Notes: a model not told the origin generated them from the sequence alone. A DNA stretch of 64,000 nt from Klebsiella spallanzanii (GCF_902158555.1 NZ_CABGGS010000001.1:310001-374000), one strand, 5' to 3'; counted from the first letter of the stretch, positions 1 through 10,148 are shown. A program made the numbers and translations.

Positions 1-410
1 AACCAGTTGTTAATGGTTGAAGCCAGACCCACCGGGCATGGCCCTTCACTAAGCCCCAGCCCAAGACGCACCATCTTCAGGCCAAACACGGAACTCACCG
101 TGCCCATCAGCCAGGTGAAAGCGGAAAAGCCAAAAATTGACAGTGAAACTAACCCCCGCGTGCCGCGTTTAGCGATGAAAAAACCTGCCGGGATCTGGCT
201 TACCGCATAGCCAAGGAAAAACATACTGGCGATGGCCCCGGCTTCAAAATTGTTGATATGAAACTCATCAATGATGAACGGCAGCACCGCGCCGATATTG
301 GTTCTGTCGGCGTAATTTATTGCATACACCAGGAAAATCATCGTCAAAACCACGAAACGATATTTTGTCTTCCTGGCGTCAGTACAGACTACAGTATCTA
401 TACGTGACAT
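1..410 (-). CDS. MFS transporter of the anion:cation symporter type, N-terminal part
   Basis: The reading frame starts with ATG at 410 and runs off the left edge of the window, so only about 136 residues are visible. They hold a charged cytoplasmic start, a first membrane segment followed by NYADRTNIGAVLPFI, a second and third segment, and the loop IAKRGTRG typical of the major facilitator ACS family (hexuronate, glucarate and galactonate transporters). A sugar-acid substrate is therefore plausible but cannot be read from this fragment. The gene is divergent from the LysR-type regulator at 759, which probably controls it. The E. coli neighbour of cecR at this place is rhlE, so this pair is accessory relative to E. 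coli. Confidence 0.8.
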   Translation of the reverse strand, partial: MSRIDTVVCTDARKTKYRFVVLTMIFLVYAINYADRTNIGAVLPFIIDEFHINNFEAGAIASMFFLGYAVSQIPAGFFIAKRGTRGLVSLSIFGFSAFTWLMGTVSSVFGLKMVRLGLGLSEGPCPVGLASTINNW

Positions 411-758
411 AGGGTATCCTCATTTCATTATTGTTTTATGTTTTTTCGCGAACCTTACCGCATCGCGCCTTGTTATCAGGCCTGTGGTTGCAATATAACA
501 ACCCAAAAAAGAAAGGGTATTCAAAAAACCTCAATTATGAATGAGAAAAATTTGCTTCGTGACTACATTCAAATTCCTGTAAACGATGTTGTGAAAAATC
601 TTTCTCATTTAAAACTGTTAACTTCATCACGGATTGCTACATAACTTATTTTTTGGCTATGTTATGCTGACTTCTCAATTAGTGGGACAAAGGCAGTGTT
701 AACTTCTTACTCGCTAATAAAAAAACGCCATGCCTTATTCCATTCCCCGGAGGAAATC
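411..758. promoter_or_regulatory. Divergent intergenic region between the transporter and the LysR gene
   Basis: These 348 bases are AT-rich and separate two divergent genes, so they should hold both promoters and the LysR-type operator. No clear LysR box (T-N11-A with dyad symmetry) could be picked with confidence. A clear ribosome binding site (CCCCGGAGG at about 746-753) supports the ATG at 759 rather than the upstream GTG at 696. A short open frame at 438-644 has no recognisable product and is not called. Confidence 0.5.
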
Positions 759-1682
759 ATGACGCAGCCGCTGCAAAATAAAAGCTTGCCAGTGCCGTCG
801 TTACGCAATATTCAGGCGTTCATTGAAGTAGCCGATACCGGCAGCCTGAACCTCGCTGCCGAAAATCTTAATATCACCGCTTCGGCCGTCAGCCACCAGA
901 TAGCCAGCCTGGAACAATATCTCGGAAAGAAGCTATTTTCCCGCAGCAGTAGAGGAGTGATATTAACCACAATTGGTGAAAAATATCTTAAAGAAGTTTC
1001 CGGGGCATTAAATATTATTGGCCAGGCCACCAACCAGGTCATAAATGATATTCATCAGGATTATTTACGCATTCATTCCGCGCCGAGTTTTGGATTACTG
1101 TGGTTAATGCCCCGGTTAAATAAATTCCGCCAGGCCTGGCCAGAGCTGAAAATTAGCCTGACCTGCTCTTACGAAAGCATTCAGTTCTCCCGCGATAATA
1201 TTGATATCGATATTCGCCATGGGCTTTCACAATGGCCAACACTGGTCGTCAAAACCATCAAGAATGAACGGGTGCTCCCTTATACATCATCATCTTATTT
1301 AGCCAGCCATGATATTCAGGCCATTGAAGATTTACTGGCCTGCGATCTTATTCATTCGGATAGTACGCTGATAAACTGGAGCAACTGGTTGTCCTGGCAT
1401 AAGGTTCGCGGCTGGAATAAAAACTATATTTTTAATTTTGACCGTTCCTATATGAGCATTGAGGCCGCACGCATGGGCATGGGTATTATTCTCGAGAGCA
1501 ATTTGCTCGCCGGACAGAGTATTCGCCAGGGGCATCTGCAACCCGTGTTTACTGACGATGTCAGTATGCCGGTGAATGCTCACCACTTCGTTTTACCGCA
1601 TCCCAATGAACAAAAAGAGAAAGTGAAGATATTCTTTAATTGGGTTTCTGAAGAGTTGAATTATGAAGGATTTCATATCTAG
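759..1682 (+). CDS. LysR-family transcriptional regulator (GcvA-like)
   Basis: The protein is 307 residues from the ATG at 759, chosen because a strong GGAGG lies 5 to 8 bases upstream; a GTG at 696 would add 21 residues without a good site. The N-terminal winged helix-turn-helix is clear: LRNIQAFIEVADTGSLNLAA, SASAVSHQIASLE and the wing LGKKLFSRSSRGVILT. The rest fits a LysR effector-binding domain of the GcvA/AmpR branch, with the IRHG motif in DIDIRHGLSQWP and the late stretch AARMGMGIILESNL. It is divergent from a sugar-acid-like MFS transporter, the classic layout for a local activator. The effector is unknown. Confidence 0.85.
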   Translation: MTQPLQNKSLPVPSLRNIQAFIEVADTGSLNLAAENLNITASAVSHQIASLEQYLGKKLFSRSSRGVILTTIGEKYLKEVSGALNIIGQATNQVINDIHQDYLRIHSAPSFGLLWLMPRLNKFRQAWPELKISLTCSYESIQFSRDNIDIDIRHGLSQWPTLVVKTIKNERVLPYTSSSYLASHDIQAIEDLLACDLIHSDSTLINWSNWLSWHKVRGWNKNYIFNFDRSYMSIEAARMGMGIILESNLLAGQSIRQGHLQPVFTDDVSMPVNAHHFVLPHPNEQKEKVKIFFNWVSEELNYEGFHI

Positions 1683-1716
1683 CCGCGGACGATGGACAAA
1701 ACTGAAATCCGCGTCT

Positions 1717-1744
1717 AAAGTTAATCAATCGATTGATTAACTTT
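1717..1744. promoter_or_regulatory. 28-bp perfect palindrome, probable CecR operator
   Basis: The core TTAATCAATCGATTGATTAA (1721-1740) is a perfect 20-bp palindrome. Symmetry continues without mismatch to 1717 and 1744 (AAAG on the left, CTTT on the right). It ends 9 bases before the cecR start codon, where a repressor would block transcription of cecR-ybhGFSR. That TetR regulators bind such palindromes, and that CecR controls this operon in E. coli, is established; binding at this exact site is inferred. Confidence 0.75.
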
Positions 1745-1753
1745 TCAAACGCG

Positions 1754-2431
1754 ATGACTACGACACCAATGACCAGCAAAGGCGAACAGGCGAAAAGCCA
1801 GCTTATCGCCGCCGCTATCGCCCAGTTCGGCGAATACGGCCTGCACGCGACAACCCGCGATATCGCCGCCCTGGCCGGGCAAAATATCGCCGCCATAACC
1901 TACTATTTTGGCTCTAAAGACGATCTTTATCTCGCCTGCGCCCAGTGGATTGCCGATTTTATCGAGCAAAATTTTCGCCCCCACGCGCAGGCGGCAGAGG
2001 ATCTGCTGGCTCAGCCCGCACAGGATAAAGCCGCAATCCGTACTCTGATTTTGCGCGCCTGTCAGAATATGATCTTGCTTCTGACCCAGGAAGACACGGT
2101 CAATTTGAGCAAGTTCATCTCTCGCGAACAGCTGTCGCCAACGCCGGCCTATCAGCTCATCCACGATCAGGTCATTGCCCCGCTACACTGCTATCTGACC
2201 CGATTAATCGCTGCCTGGACCGGCCTTGATGCGAACAGCACGCAAATGGTCCTCCACACTCATGCGCTGCTGGGCGAGGTTCTCGCTTTTCGACTCGGGC
2301 GAGAAACGGTACTGCGCCGTGCGGGTTGGGCTGAGTTCGACCAGGACAAAACCGAGCAAATTTTTGAGGTTATCACCTGCCATATTGATTTCGTTCTACA
2401 AGGATTATCGCAAAGGAGTCTGGAGTCATGA
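1754..2431 (+). CDS. cecR: CecR, TetR-family regulator of the ybhGFSR exporter
   Basis: This 225-residue protein closely matches E. coli CecR (YbiH). The N-terminal helix-turn-helix spans about residues 10-50, with [20 protein letters not shown] and the recognition region [16 protein letters not shown]. The rest is a helical ligand-binding domain (CISREQLSP-like segment at about 115). The ATG at 1754 matches the E. coli start; a TTG at 1733 would fall inside the palindromic operator and is unlikely. Its stop overlaps the ybhG start (ATGA), so they are one operon. In E. coli CecR affects sensitivity to cefoperazone and chloramphenicol. E. coli has rhlE divergent from this gene; here a LysR gene lies upstream instead. 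Confidence 0.93.
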   Translation: MTTTPMTSKGEQAKSQLIAAAIAQFGEYGLHATTRDIAALAGQNIAAITYYFGSKDDLYLACAQWIADFIEQNFRPHAQAAEDLLAQPAQDKAAIRTLILRACQNMILLLTQEDTVNLSKFISREQLSPTPAYQLIHDQVIAPLHCYLTRLIAAWTGLDANSTQMVLHTHALLGEVLAFRLGRETVLRRAGWAEFDQDKTEQIFEVITCHIDFVLQGLSQRSLES

Positions 2432-3420
2432 AAAAACCGCTCATTGTCGTTCTACTGCTTCTCCTGCTGGCCGCTATGATTGGCGGAGGCTGGTGGTGGT
2501 ACCAGAGCAGTCAGCAAAAAGAGCTGACGCTTTATGGCAACGTGGATATTCGTACCGTTAATCTGAGCTTCCGCGTGGGTGGGCGTCTGGCGTCGCTAAG
2601 CGTCGATGAGGGCGATGCGATTAAAACCGGGCAAACGCTGGGCGAACTGGATCGCGCTCCCTACGAGAATGCCCTGCAGCAAGCGCAGGCCAACGTTTCC
2701 ACCGCTCAGGCGCAGTACGACCTGATGATGGCCGGTTATCGTTCGGAAGAGATTGCCCAGGCCGCCGCCGCGGTTAATCAGGCGCAGGCGGCTTACGACT
2801 ACGCGCAGAATTTCTACCAACGCCAGTTAGGGCTACGCAAAAGCAGCGCTATCTCCGCGAACGACCTCGAAAACGCCCGCTCCTCGCGCGATCAGGCTCA
2901 GGCCACGCTGAAGTCTGCACAGGATAAACTGCGCCAGTACCGTGCCGGTAATCGTCCGCAGGAAATCGCCCAGGCTAAAGCCAGCCTTGAGCAGGCACAG
3001 GCCGCGCTGGCGCAAGCGAAGCTCGATCTGCACGATACCACGCTGACCGCGCCGTCCGACGGCACCCTGATGACCCGCGCCGTCGAGCCAGGTAGCATGC
3101 TCAGCGCGGGCGGCACGGTAATGACGTTATCGTTAACTCATCCGGTTTGGGCTCGCGCTTACATCGATGAAAAAAATCTCGGACAGGCCCAACCGGGGCG
3201 CGAAGTGCTGCTCTATACCGATAGTCGACCAGATAAACCTTACCGCGGCAAAATTGGTTTCGTCTCCCCAACGGCCGAATTTACGCCGAAAACCGTTGAA
3301 ACGCCGGACCTGCGCACCGATCTGGTTTATCGCCTGCGAATTGTGGTGACCGATGCCGACGACGCCCTGCGCCAGGGGATGCCGGTGACCGTCACCTTCA
3401 GTAACGGAAACGGCCAATGA
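2428..3420 (+). CDS. ybhG: YbhG, membrane-fusion (HlyD-type) periplasmic adaptor
   Basis: The 330-residue product begins with a single N-terminal membrane anchor ([20 protein letters not shown]) and continues in the periplasm. A biotinyl-lipoyl-like half ([20 protein letters not shown], about residue 50) is followed by a long alanine- and glutamine-rich coiled coil (about 80-195), the second lipoyl half ([19 protein letters not shown]) and a beta-barrel. This is the HlyD/MacA-type adaptor layout and matches E. coli YbhG in length. It should link the YbhF-YbhS-YbhR ABC transporter to an outer-membrane channel such as TolC. It overlaps cecR and ybhF by 4 bases each, so translation is coupled. 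Confidence 0.93.
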   Translation: MKKPLIVVLLLLLLAAMIGGGWWWYQSSQQKELTLYGNVDIRTVNLSFRVGGRLASLSVDEGDAIKTGQTLGELDRAPYENALQQAQANVSTAQAQYDLMMAGYRSEEIAQAAAAVNQAQAAYDYAQNFYQRQLGLRKSSAISANDLENARSSRDQAQATLKSAQDKLRQYRAGNRPQEIAQAKASLEQAQAALAQAKLDLHDTTLTAPSDGTLMTRAVEPGSMLSAGGTVMTLSLTHPVWARAYIDEKNLGQAQPGREVLLYTDSRPDKPYRGKIGFVSPTAEFTPKTVETPDLRTDLVYRLRIVVTDADDALRQGMPVTVTFSNGNGQ

Positions 3421-5156
3421 GCGAAGACGTTATCACGCTGAGCGGGCTGACCCGGAGCTTTCCCGGAATGGACCGCCCGGCCGTCGCGCCGCTGGACTGC
3501 ACCATTCGTTCCGGCTACGTAACCGGGCTGGTCGGCCCTGACGGCGCCGGGAAAACCACGCTGATGCGCATGCTCGCCGGGCTGCTTAAAGCCGATGCAG
3601 GCAGCGCAAAAGTGATAGGCTTCGACCCCATTGCCGACGACAGCGCCCTGCACGCGGTGCTCGGCTATATGCCGCAGAAATTCGGCTTGTATGAAGATCT
3701 CACGGTGATGGAAAACCTCACGCTCTACGCCGATCTGCGCAGCGTCACCGGCGAAGCACGGGAGAAAACCTTCGCCCGGCTGCTGGAATTTACCTCCCTT
3801 GGCCCCTTTACTGGCCGACTGGCGGGCAAACTTTCCGGCGGCATGAAGCAGAAGCTTGGCCTCGCCTGCACCCTTGTCGGCGAACCGAAAGTGCTGCTGC
3901 TGGATGAACCCGGCGTCGGCGTCGACCCCATCTCACGCCGTGAACTGTGGCAGATGGTTCACGAGCTGGCGGGGGATGGGATGCTAATCCTCTGGAGCAC
4001 CTCCTACCTCGATGAAGCCGAACAGTGCCGCGACGTGCTGTTGATGAACGAAGGCCAGTTGCTCTATCAGGGCGCGCCAAAAGAGCTGACCCAGACGATG
4101 GCCGGGCGTAGCTTTTTGGTTTCCAGCAGCAAGGAGAATAACCGCCGCTTACTCCAGCGTACGCTAAAACTGCCGCAGGTGAGCGATGGCGTGATTCAGG
4201 GCAAATCGGTACGTCTGATCCTCAAAAAAGAGGCCAGCATTAACGAAGTCCAGCGCGCCGCCGATATGCCACCGCTGGAGATAGCCGAAACCACGCCGCG
4301 CTTTGAGGATGCCTTCATCGACCTGCTGGGCGGTGCCGGTACTGCCGAATCACCGTTGGGCAAAATTATCCACACCGTGGAGGGATCACATGATGACACG
4401 GTGATTGAAGCGCAGACGTTGACCAAAAAATTCGGCGATTTTGCCGCCACCGACCACGTTGATTTCCAGGTCAAACGTGGAGAGATTTTTGGTCTCCTGG
4501 GCCCTAACGGCGCGGGCAAGTCCACCACCTTTAAGATGATGTGCGGTCTGCTGGTCCCCACCTCCGGTAAAGCGCTGGTGCTGGGGATGGACCTGAAAGT
4601 CAGCTCCGGCAAGGCGCGTCAGCATCTGGGCTATATGGCGCAGAAGTTCTCGCTGTACGGTAACCTTTCCGTTGAGCAGAATCTGCGTTTCTTCTCTGGT
4701 GTTTACGGTCTTCGCGGCAAAGCGCAAAACGACAAAATCGCCAGCATGAGCGAGGCGTTCGGCCTGAAAAGCATTGCCCGACAGGCCGCCGACGACCTGC
4801 CGCTCGGCTATAAGCAGCGCCTGGCGCTGGCTTGCTCGCTAATGCATGAGCCGGATATTCTGTTTCTTGATGAGCCGACTTCGGGCGTCGATCCCCTCAC
4901 CCGCCGCGAGTTCTGGCTGCATATCAACAGCATGGTGGATAAGGGCGTCACGGTGATGGTCACCACCCACTTTATGGATGAAGCGGAGTACTGCGATCGT
5001 ATCGGCCTGGTCTATCACGGCAAGCTTATCGCCAGCGGCACGCCGGACTCCCTGAAGGCGATGGCGGCGGATGAAGAACAGCCTGACCCAACTATGGAAC
5101 AGGCATTTATTACCCTCATCCACGACTGGGATAAGGAGAACGCCAGTGAGCGCTAA
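3417..5156 (+). CDS. ybhF: YbhF, tandem ABC ATPase of the YbhFSR exporter
   Basis: The 579-residue protein carries two ABC ATPase domains. Domain 1 (about 1-235) has Walker [10 protein letters not shown], signature LSGGMKQKL and Walker [14 protein letters not shown]. Domain 2 (about 330-570) has Walker [10 protein letters not shown] and Walker [14 protein letters not shown], but its signature is the altered LPLGYKQRL, common in this exporter family. It energises the two permeases YbhS and YbhR. E. coli YbhFSR has been reported to export drugs and sodium. The start overlaps ybhG (ATGA), and ybhS starts inside its 3' end. Confidence 0.94.
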   Translation: MSEDVITLSGLTRSFPGMDRPAVAPLDCTIRSGYVTGLVGPDGAGKTTLMRMLAGLLKADAGSAKVIGFDPIADDSALHAVLGYMPQKFGLYEDLTVMENLTLYADLRSVTGEAREKTFARLLEFTSLGPFTGRLAGKLSGGMKQKLGLACTLVGEPKVLLLDEPGVGVDPISRRELWQMVHELAGDGMLILWSTSYLDEAEQCRDVLLMNEGQLLYQGAPKELTQTMAGRSFLVSSSKENNRRLLQRTLKLPQVSDGVIQGKSVRLILKKEASINEVQRAADMPPLEIAETTPRFEDAFIDLLGGAGTAESPLGKIIHTVEGSHDDTVIEAQTLTKKFGDFAATDHVDFQVKRGEIFGLLGPNGAGKSTTFKMMCGLLVPTSGKALVLGMDLKVSSGKARQHLGYMAQKFSLYGNLSVEQNLRFFSGVYGLRGKAQNDKIASMSEAFGLKSIARQAADDLPLGYKQRLALACSLMHEPDILFLDEPTSGVDPLTRREFWLHINSMVDKGVTVMVTTHFMDEAEYCDRIGLVYHGKLIASGTPDSLKAMAADEEQPDPTMEQAFITLIHDWDKENASER

Positions 5157-6279
5157 AATGCTATCTTGGCGGCGCGTACGCGCCCTGTGCGTCAAAGAGA
5201 CGCGACAGATTATCCGCGACCCGAGCAGTTGGCTGATTGCGGTGGTGATCCCGCTGCTACTGCTGTTTATCTTTGGCTACGGGATTAATCTTGATTCCAG
5301 TAAGTTACGGGTTGGCGTATTGCTGGAACAGCAGAGCGAAGAGGCGCTGGATTTCGTCCATACCATGACCGGTTCGCCCTATATTGACGCCACCATTAGC
5401 GACAACCGCCAACAGCTGATTCAAATGATGCAGGCCGGTCGGATCCGCGCGCTGGTGGTGGTGCCGGTCGATTTTGACCAGAAAATGGCCCGTCCCGGCG
5501 ACGACGCGCCGATCCAGCTTATCACCGACGGTAGCGAACCAAACACCGCCAACTTCGCCCAGGGCTACGTCGAAGGCATCTGGCAAATCTGGCAGCAACA
5601 ACGGGCTGAAGATCGCGGCGAAACCTTCGAGCCGCTCATTGACGTACAGACGCGCTACTGGTTTAACCCGGCCGCTATCAGCCAGCATTTTATTATCCCC
5701 GGCGCGATTACCATTATTATGACGGTGGTCGGCGCGATCCTGACGTCACTAGTGGTGGCCCGCGAGTGGGAGCGCGGCACCATGGAAGCGCTGCTGTCGA
5801 CCGAAATTACCCGCGCCGAGCTGCTGCTGTGCAAACTCATTCCCTACTATTTCCTCGGCATGCTGGCGATGCTGCTCTGTATGCTGGTCGCCGTATTTAT
5901 TCTCGGCGTACCGTTTCGCGGCTCGCTGGTGATTCTGTTTTTTATCACCAGCCTGTTTTTGCTGAGCACGCTGGGTATGGGACTACTGATATCCACCATC
6001 ACCCGCAACCAGTTTAACGCCGCGCAGGTGGCGCTCAACGCCGCGTTCCTGCCTTCAATTATGCTGTCCGGGTTTATTTTTCAGATAGACAGCATGCCGG
6101 CAATCATCCGCGCGGTGACCTACGTGATCCCGGCGCGCTATTTTGTCAGTACCCTGCAAAGCCTGTTTCTGGCGGGCAATATCCCGGTGGTGCTGCTGGT
6201 TAACGTGATGTTCTTAATCGCTTCGGCGGTGATGTTTATCGGCCTGACGTGGCTAAAAACCAAGCGGCGTCTGGATTAA
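5146..6279 (+). CDS. ybhS: YbhS, ABC-2 type permease
   Basis: The start is the GTG at 5146, with AGGAG about 6 bases upstream. It gives 377 residues, the E. coli length, and an 11-base overlap with ybhF. The layout is that of ABC-2 permeases: one N-terminal membrane segment ([19 protein letters not shown]), a large periplasmic domain (about 55-170) and five C-terminal segments, including [20 protein letters not shown] after the second helix. It forms the membrane channel with YbhR. A 130-base gap containing a REP-type element separates it from ybhR. Confidence 0.94.
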   Translation: MSAKMLSWRRVRALCVKETRQIIRDPSSWLIAVVIPLLLLFIFGYGINLDSSKLRVGVLLEQQSEEALDFVHTMTGSPYIDATISDNRQQLIQMMQAGRIRALVVVPVDFDQKMARPGDDAPIQLITDGSEPNTANFAQGYVEGIWQIWQQQRAEDRGETFEPLIDVQTRYWFNPAAISQHFIIPGAITIIMTVVGAILTSLVVAREWERGTMEALLSTEITRAELLLCKLIPYYFLGMLAMLLCMLVAVFILGVPFRGSLVILFFITSLFLLSTLGMGLLISTITRNQFNAAQVALNAAFLPSIMLSGFIFQIDSMPAIIRAVTYVIPARYFVSTLQSLFLAGNIPVVLLVNVMFLIASAVMFIGLTWLKTKRRLD

Positions 6280-6294
6280 CTTTCCTGCACGCTT

Positions 6295-6390
6295 TCCCCG
6301 GGGGCGGCGCAAGCGCCTTGCCCGGGCTACCAGGGCCGCAGGGGTTTGAATTTGTAGCCCGGACAGGTGCGCCAGCACCGCCTCCGGGGA
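6295..6390. repeat. REP/BIME-type inverted repeat between ybhS and ybhR
   Basis: Two REP-like units face each other: a left unit with GGGGGCGGCGCAAGCGCC and GCCCGGGCTAC, and a right unit with GTAGCCCGGACAGGTGCGCC and GCACCGCCTCCGGGG. The same words (CCGGGCTAC, GCGCATCTGTCCGGG, GCCTCCGGG) recur near 11122, 22665 and 31863. Its place inside an operon could lower or stabilise the distal transcript. Confidence 0.8.
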
Positions 6391-6409
6391 TCACAAAGAG
6401 AGAATAGAT

Positions 6410-7516
6410 ATGTTTCATCGCTTATGGACGTTAATCCGCAAAGAGCTGCAGTCGCTGCTACGCGAGCCGCAGACGCGGGCAATTTTGATTATGCCGGTGC
6501 TGATTCAGGTGCTGCTGTTCCCCTTTGCCGCCACGCTGGAGGTGACTAACGCCACCATCGCCATTTATAACGAAGACAACGGCAAGCACGCTGTAGAGCT
6601 GACCCAGCGCTTCGCCCGCGCCAAAGCTTTCACCCACGTTCTGCTGCTGAAAAGCCCGCAGGAGATAAGGCCGACCATCGATGAACAAAAAGCGCTGCTG
6701 GTCGTGCGCTTCCCGGCCGATTTTTCGCGTGATCTTGATACCTGGCAGACCGCGCCGCTCCAGCTATTGTTGGATGGACGCAACTCTAACAGCGCGCAGA
6801 TCGCCGCGAATTATCTCCAACAGATTGTCAAAAATTACCAGCAGGAGCTAATGGAAGGCAAAGCCAAACCGAACAATAGCGAACTGGTGGTGCGCAACTG
6901 GTATAACCCCAACCTCGATTACAAATGGTTTGTAGTGCCCTCGCTGATTGCCATGATCACCACCATCGGGGTGATGATCGTTACGTCACTTTCCGTTGCC
7001 CGCGAGCGTGAACAGGGGACTCTCGATCAGTTGCTGGTTTCGCCGCTGGCAACCTGGCAAATTTTTATCGGCAAAGCGGTCCCGGCGCTGATTGTCGCCA
7101 CTCTGCAGGCGACCATCGTATTGGGGGTTGGCATCTGGGCCTATCAGATTCCTTTTGCCGGATCGCTACTGCTGTTTTACTTCACGATGGTTGTGTATGG
7201 CTTATCGCTGGTTGGATTCGGGCTGTTGATTTCGTCGCTGTGCTCGACGCAGCAGCAGGCGTTTATTGGCGTGTTCGTCTTTATGATGCCGGCGATCCTG
7301 CTTTCCGGCTACGTTTCACCGGTAGAGAATATGCCGCAATGGCTTCAGGACGTGACCTGGATAAACCCGATTCGTCACTTTACCGATATCACCAAACAGA
7401 TCTATTTGAAGGATGCGAGTCTGGAAATTGTGTGGGGAAGTTTGTGGCCGCTACTGGTCATAGCGGCCACCACCGGCTCAGCGGCGTATGCGATGTTCCG
7501 AAGAAAGATCGCCTAA
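6410..7516 (+). CDS. ybhR: YbhR, ABC-2 type permease
   Basis: The 368-residue product matches E. coli YbhR in length. It has an N-terminal segment ([17 protein letters not shown]), a periplasmic domain (about 45-170, including NGRNS- and YNPN-like motifs near the membrane), then five helices with [20 protein letters not shown] in the cytoplasmic loop. It pairs with YbhS and is driven by YbhF. GAGAG precedes the ATG at 6410 (AAGAGAGAATAGATATG). The TAA stop at 7514-7516 sits at the very edge of the repeat element that follows, so the repeat inserted directly at the end of the gene. Confidence 0.93.
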   Translation: MFHRLWTLIRKELQSLLREPQTRAILIMPVLIQVLLFPFAATLEVTNATIAIYNEDNGKHAVELTQRFARAKAFTHVLLLKSPQEIRPTIDEQKALLVVRFPADFSRDLDTWQTAPLQLLLDGRNSNSAQIAANYLQQIVKNYQQELMEGKAKPNNSELVVRNWYNPNLDYKWFVVPSLIAMITTIGVMIVTSLSVAREREQGTLDQLLVSPLATWQIFIGKAVPALIVATLQATIVLGVGIWAYQIPFAGSLLLFYFTMVVYGLSLVGFGLLISSLCSTQQQAFIGVFVFMMPAILLSGYVSPVENMPQWLQDVTWINPIRHFTDITKQIYLKDASLEIVWGSLWPLLVIAATTGSAAYAMFRRKIA

Positions 7517-7640
7517 TACCCGTCATCGTTCAAACCACAACTGCGTTGGCTCTCCTCACTCACCCCAGTCACATAGTTATCTATGCTTCTGGGGATTCGC
7601 TGCGTTGCCGCCTTGTTGTAGCTCGAACGATTTAGGGTAT
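7516..7640. repeat. About 125-bp intergenic repeat with imperfect terminal inverted repeats
   Basis: The ends are ATACCCGTCATCGTTC (7516-7531) and its near inverse GAACGATTTAGGGTAT (7625-7640), matching at 13 of 16 positions. The middle holds CACTCACCCCAGTCAC and CTTCTGGGGATTCG. I recognise this as a repeat common in Klebsiella and relatives, without a name I can give with certainty. It lies between the convergent ybhR and ybhQ, ends at the ybhR stop and encodes the last residues of YbhQ. A 28-base remnant with the same ends is at 39955. Confidence 0.75.
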
Positions 7641-8014
7641 CCGTTTTTATCTTTCGCCAACAGTGAAACCACTGCCGGGCCTGCCAGTATCACCAGCCCG
7701 GCAAGGGCTAACAGCAGGTTATTATGCAGCACGCGCGACAGCAGCCACAGCACGATCACCGCCGCGCCGAAGTACCAGGTGGTGGTGAGTTCCTCAAGGA
7801 AATCACCAACGTCACGCCAGCGCTCATCGTGGTGACGCTGCAAAAACAGCATCGATAGTAACGTGACACCGTACAGCACGCACAAGCCTAGTCCGACGCG
7901 CACCAGCGCGCCGCTCATCCAACCCATCACCAGTACTGCCACGACCAGTAGATGCAACATAATCTGCCAGCAACTAAGACCCGTTGCGACGCGTACACGT
8001 TGTTGCCACTTCAT
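7577..8014 (-). CDS. ybhQ: YbhQ, inner-membrane protein with a repeat-encoded C-terminus
   Basis: The 145-residue protein has about four membrane segments (MLHLLVVAVLVMGWM; GLGLCVLYGVTLLSMLFL; YFGAAVIVLWLLS; LLALAGLVILAGPAVV), then SLLAKDKN as in E. coli YbhQ. After that the sequence departs from E. coli: the final 20 or so residues (GYPKSFELQQGGNAANPQKHR region) are encoded by the repeat at 7516-7640, which also supplies the stop codon. The start has a good AGGAGAG site. The function of YbhQ is unknown. It is divergent from ybhP. Confidence 0.9.
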   Translation of the reverse strand: MKWQQRVRVATGLSCWQIMLHLLVVAVLVMGWMSGALVRVGLGLCVLYGVTLLSMLFLQRHHDERWRDVGDFLEELTTTWYFGAAVIVLWLLSRVLHNNLLLALAGLVILAGPAVVSLLAKDKNGYPKSFELQQGGNAANPQKHR

Positions 8015-8062
8015 GGCTTCTCTCCTGAAGGATTTTTCTCTGCTACTCAGAGTACCGCACTT

Positions 8063-8078
8063 TACGGAAAATTCCGTA
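8063..8078. promoter_or_regulatory. Inverted repeat in the ybhQ-ybhP divergent promoter region
   Basis: TACGGAA-AA-TTCCGTA is a perfect 7-bp dyad with a 2-base centre, 48 bases before ybhQ and 67 bases before ybhP. It could be an operator for an unidentified regulator. No known consensus was recognised. Confidence 0.4.
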
Positions 8079-8145
8079 TCACCGCATCTTTTTGTGACCT
8101 CTACTACACTATTTCATTCAGGAAAGTGACATTGACTGGATAAAT

Positions 8146-8907
8146 ATGAATAAACAAACGCCGCGATTTTCGTTAAACGTGCTGACAATTAACACGCATA
8201 AGGGCTTTACCGCGTTTAACCGCCGCTTTATTTTGCCCGAATTGCGCGAAGCAGTTCGCAGCGTCAGCGCCGACATTGTTTGCCTGCAGGAAGTCATGGG
8301 GGCGCACGAAATTCATCCACTGCATATCGAAAACTGGCCTGATACTAGCCATTATGAATTTCTTGCCGATACCATGTGGAGCGATTACGCCTACGGCCGC
8401 AATGCGGTTTACCCGGAAGGGCATCATGGCAACGCAGTGCTTTCTCGCTTTCCCATCGAACATTATCAGAATCTCGACGTTTCCGTCGGCAACAGCGAAA
8501 AGCGCGGCCTGCTCTATTGCCGCATCGTACCGCCAGAAAGCGAGATAGCTCTCCATTTGATCTGCGTGCACCTTGGGCTGCGCTCCCATCAACGGCAGAC
8601 CCAGCTCACGATGCTGTCGGAATGGGTGAATCGTTTACCCGCAGACGAGCCTGTCGTGGTGGCGGGTGATTTTAACGACTGGCAACAGCAGGCTAACCGG
8701 CAGTTAAAAGCCCAGGCCGGGCTGGAAGAGATTTTCACCCGTGCCAGAGGGCGACCGGCGCGGACTTTTCCGGTCAGCTTTCCCCTGCTGCGCCTCGATC
8801 GCATATACGTGAAAAACGCGCATGCCAGCCAGCCCAGAACGCTGGCCTTAAGAGAGTGGCGTCACCTCTCCGATCATGCACCGCTTAGCGTGGAGATACA
8901 TTTGTGA
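8146..8907 (+). CDS. ybhP: YbhP, endonuclease/exonuclease/phosphatase-family protein
   Basis: The 253-residue product matches E. coli YbhP in length. It carries the family's metal-dependent phosphoesterase motifs: LTINTHKG near the start, [10 protein letters not shown] (catalytic Glu), [24 protein letters not shown] and the C-terminal LDRIYV and [10 protein letters not shown]. The substrate is unknown. Its position directly upstream of the cardiolipin synthase gene clsB, with a GTGA overlap, suggests a phospholipid-related role, but this is inference from context only. Confidence 0.92.
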   Translation: MNKQTPRFSLNVLTINTHKGFTAFNRRFILPELREAVRSVSADIVCLQEVMGAHEIHPLHIENWPDTSHYEFLADTMWSDYAYGRNAVYPEGHHGNAVLSRFPIEHYQNLDVSVGNSEKRGLLYCRIVPPESEIALHLICVHLGLRSHQRQTQLTMLSEWVNRLPADEPVVVAGDFNDWQQQANRQLKAQAGLEEIFTRARGRPARTFPVSFPLLRLDRIYVKNAHASQPRTLALREWRHLSDHAPLSVEIHL

Positions 8908-10148
8908 AATGCAGCTGGCAGGAAGGGAACCGCATTCAGCTATTAGAAAACGGCGATAACTATTATCCGGCGGTCTTTGCCGCTATTAGTCGCGCACAGC
9001 AGCGGGTGATTCTTGAATCCTTTATCTGGTTTGAAGATGACGTCGGCTGGCAGCTCCATGCCGTTTTGTTAAAAGCCGCCCAGCGCGGCGTGCGCGTAGA
9101 AGTCTTGCTGGACGGCTACGGCTCACCGGATTTAAGCGACAGTTTTGTCGGTGAGCTCACCTCCGCTGGCGTCATTTTTCGTTACTACGACCCGCGTCCG
9201 CGCCTGTTCGGAATGCGCACCAATTTATTCCGCCGAATGCACCGAAAAATCGTGGTGATCGACGACGTTACTGCCTTTGTCGGCGGCATTAACTACTCCG
9301 CTGAGCATATGACCGATTACGGCCCGGAGGCCAAACAGGATTACGCCGTCCAGGTTGAAGGGCCGGTGGTGCTCGATATTCTGCAATTCCAACTTGAAAA
9401 CCTGCCCACCAGCGAAGCCACCCGCCGCTGGTGGCTCCGGCGTCGCCATAAGCCAGAAATCAATCGTAACCCCGGCGAGGCTCAGGCGCTGTTTATCTGG
9501 CGGGATAATCAGGATCATCGAGATGATATTGAGCGTCACTATTTGAAGATGCTGACCAGCGCCCGCCGGGAAGTGATTATTGCTAACGCTTACTTTTTCC
9601 CAGGCTATCGGTTACTGCACGCAATGCGCAACGCCGCCCGCCGCGGAGTACGCGTTAAGCTTATCGTCCAGGGCGAACCTGATATCCCGATTGTCAAATT
9701 CGGCGCGCGCCTGCTCTATCACTATCTGGTGAAGGGCGGCGTGCAGATTTTCGAATATCGCCGCCGTCCGCTGCACGGCAAAGTCGCCCTGGCGGACGAT
9801 CACTGGGCCACCGTCGGCTCCAGCAACCTCGACCCGCTCAGCCTGTCGCTGAATCTGGAAGCTAACCTGGTTATCCACGATCGCGAGTTCAACCAGACAT
9901 TGCGCGATAATCTTAACGGTCTCATTGCCAACGACTGCCGCCAGGTCGATAAAAGTATTTTGTCGAAACGGACCTGGTGGCGGCTCGGCATCAGCGTGCT
10001 GGCATTCCACTTCCTGCGCCACTTTCCTGCCTGGGTGGGCTGGCTGCCGGCCCATACGCCGATACTGTCGCGGGTTCAGCCACCAGTGCAGCCAGAAATA
10101 GAAACGCAGGATCGCGTGGATGCGGAAAACCAGGAGGTGAAATCCTGA
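8904..10148 (+). CDS. clsB: ClsB, cardiolipin synthase B
   Basis: The 414-residue protein starts at a GTG overlapping the ybhP stop. It has two phospholipase-D HKD motifs, HRKIVVIDD at about residue 113 and HGKVALADD at about 290, each followed by the downstream Gly/Asn motif ([18 protein letters not shown]). ClsB makes cardiolipin or phosphatidylglycerol from phospholipid donors at the inner membrane. A hydrophobic C-terminal patch ([18 protein letters not shown]) is present, as in E. coli YbhO. It overlaps ybhN by one base (TGATG). Confidence 0.94.
   Translation: MKCSWQEGNRIQLLENGDNYYPAVFAAISRAQQRVILESFIWFEDDVGWQLHAVLLKAAQRGVRVEVLLDGYGSPDLSDSFVGELTSAGVIFRYYDPRPRLFGMRTNLFRRMHRKIVVIDDVTAFVGGINYSAEHMTDYGPEAKQDYAVQVEGPVVLDILQFQLENLPTSEATRRWWLRRRHKPEINRNPGEAQALFIWRDNQDHRDDIERHYLKMLTSARREVIIANAYFFPGYRLLHAMRNAARRGVRVKLIVQGEPDIPIVKFGARLLYHYLVKGGVQIFEYRRRPLHGKVALADDHWATVGSSNLDPLSLSLNLEANLVIHDREFNQTLRDNLNGLIANDCRQVDKSILSKRTWWRLGISVLAFHFLRHFPAWVGWLPAHTPILSRVQPPVQPEIETQDRVDAENQEVKS

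Noticed and set aside
438-644. 68-codon frame in the divergent region
   Set aside because: No ribosome site, no recognisable product, and it overlaps the expected promoters.
9977-10147. Longer YbhN start
   Set aside because: The added codons are a shifted frame of the clsB end; the ATG at 10148 fits the E. coli length.
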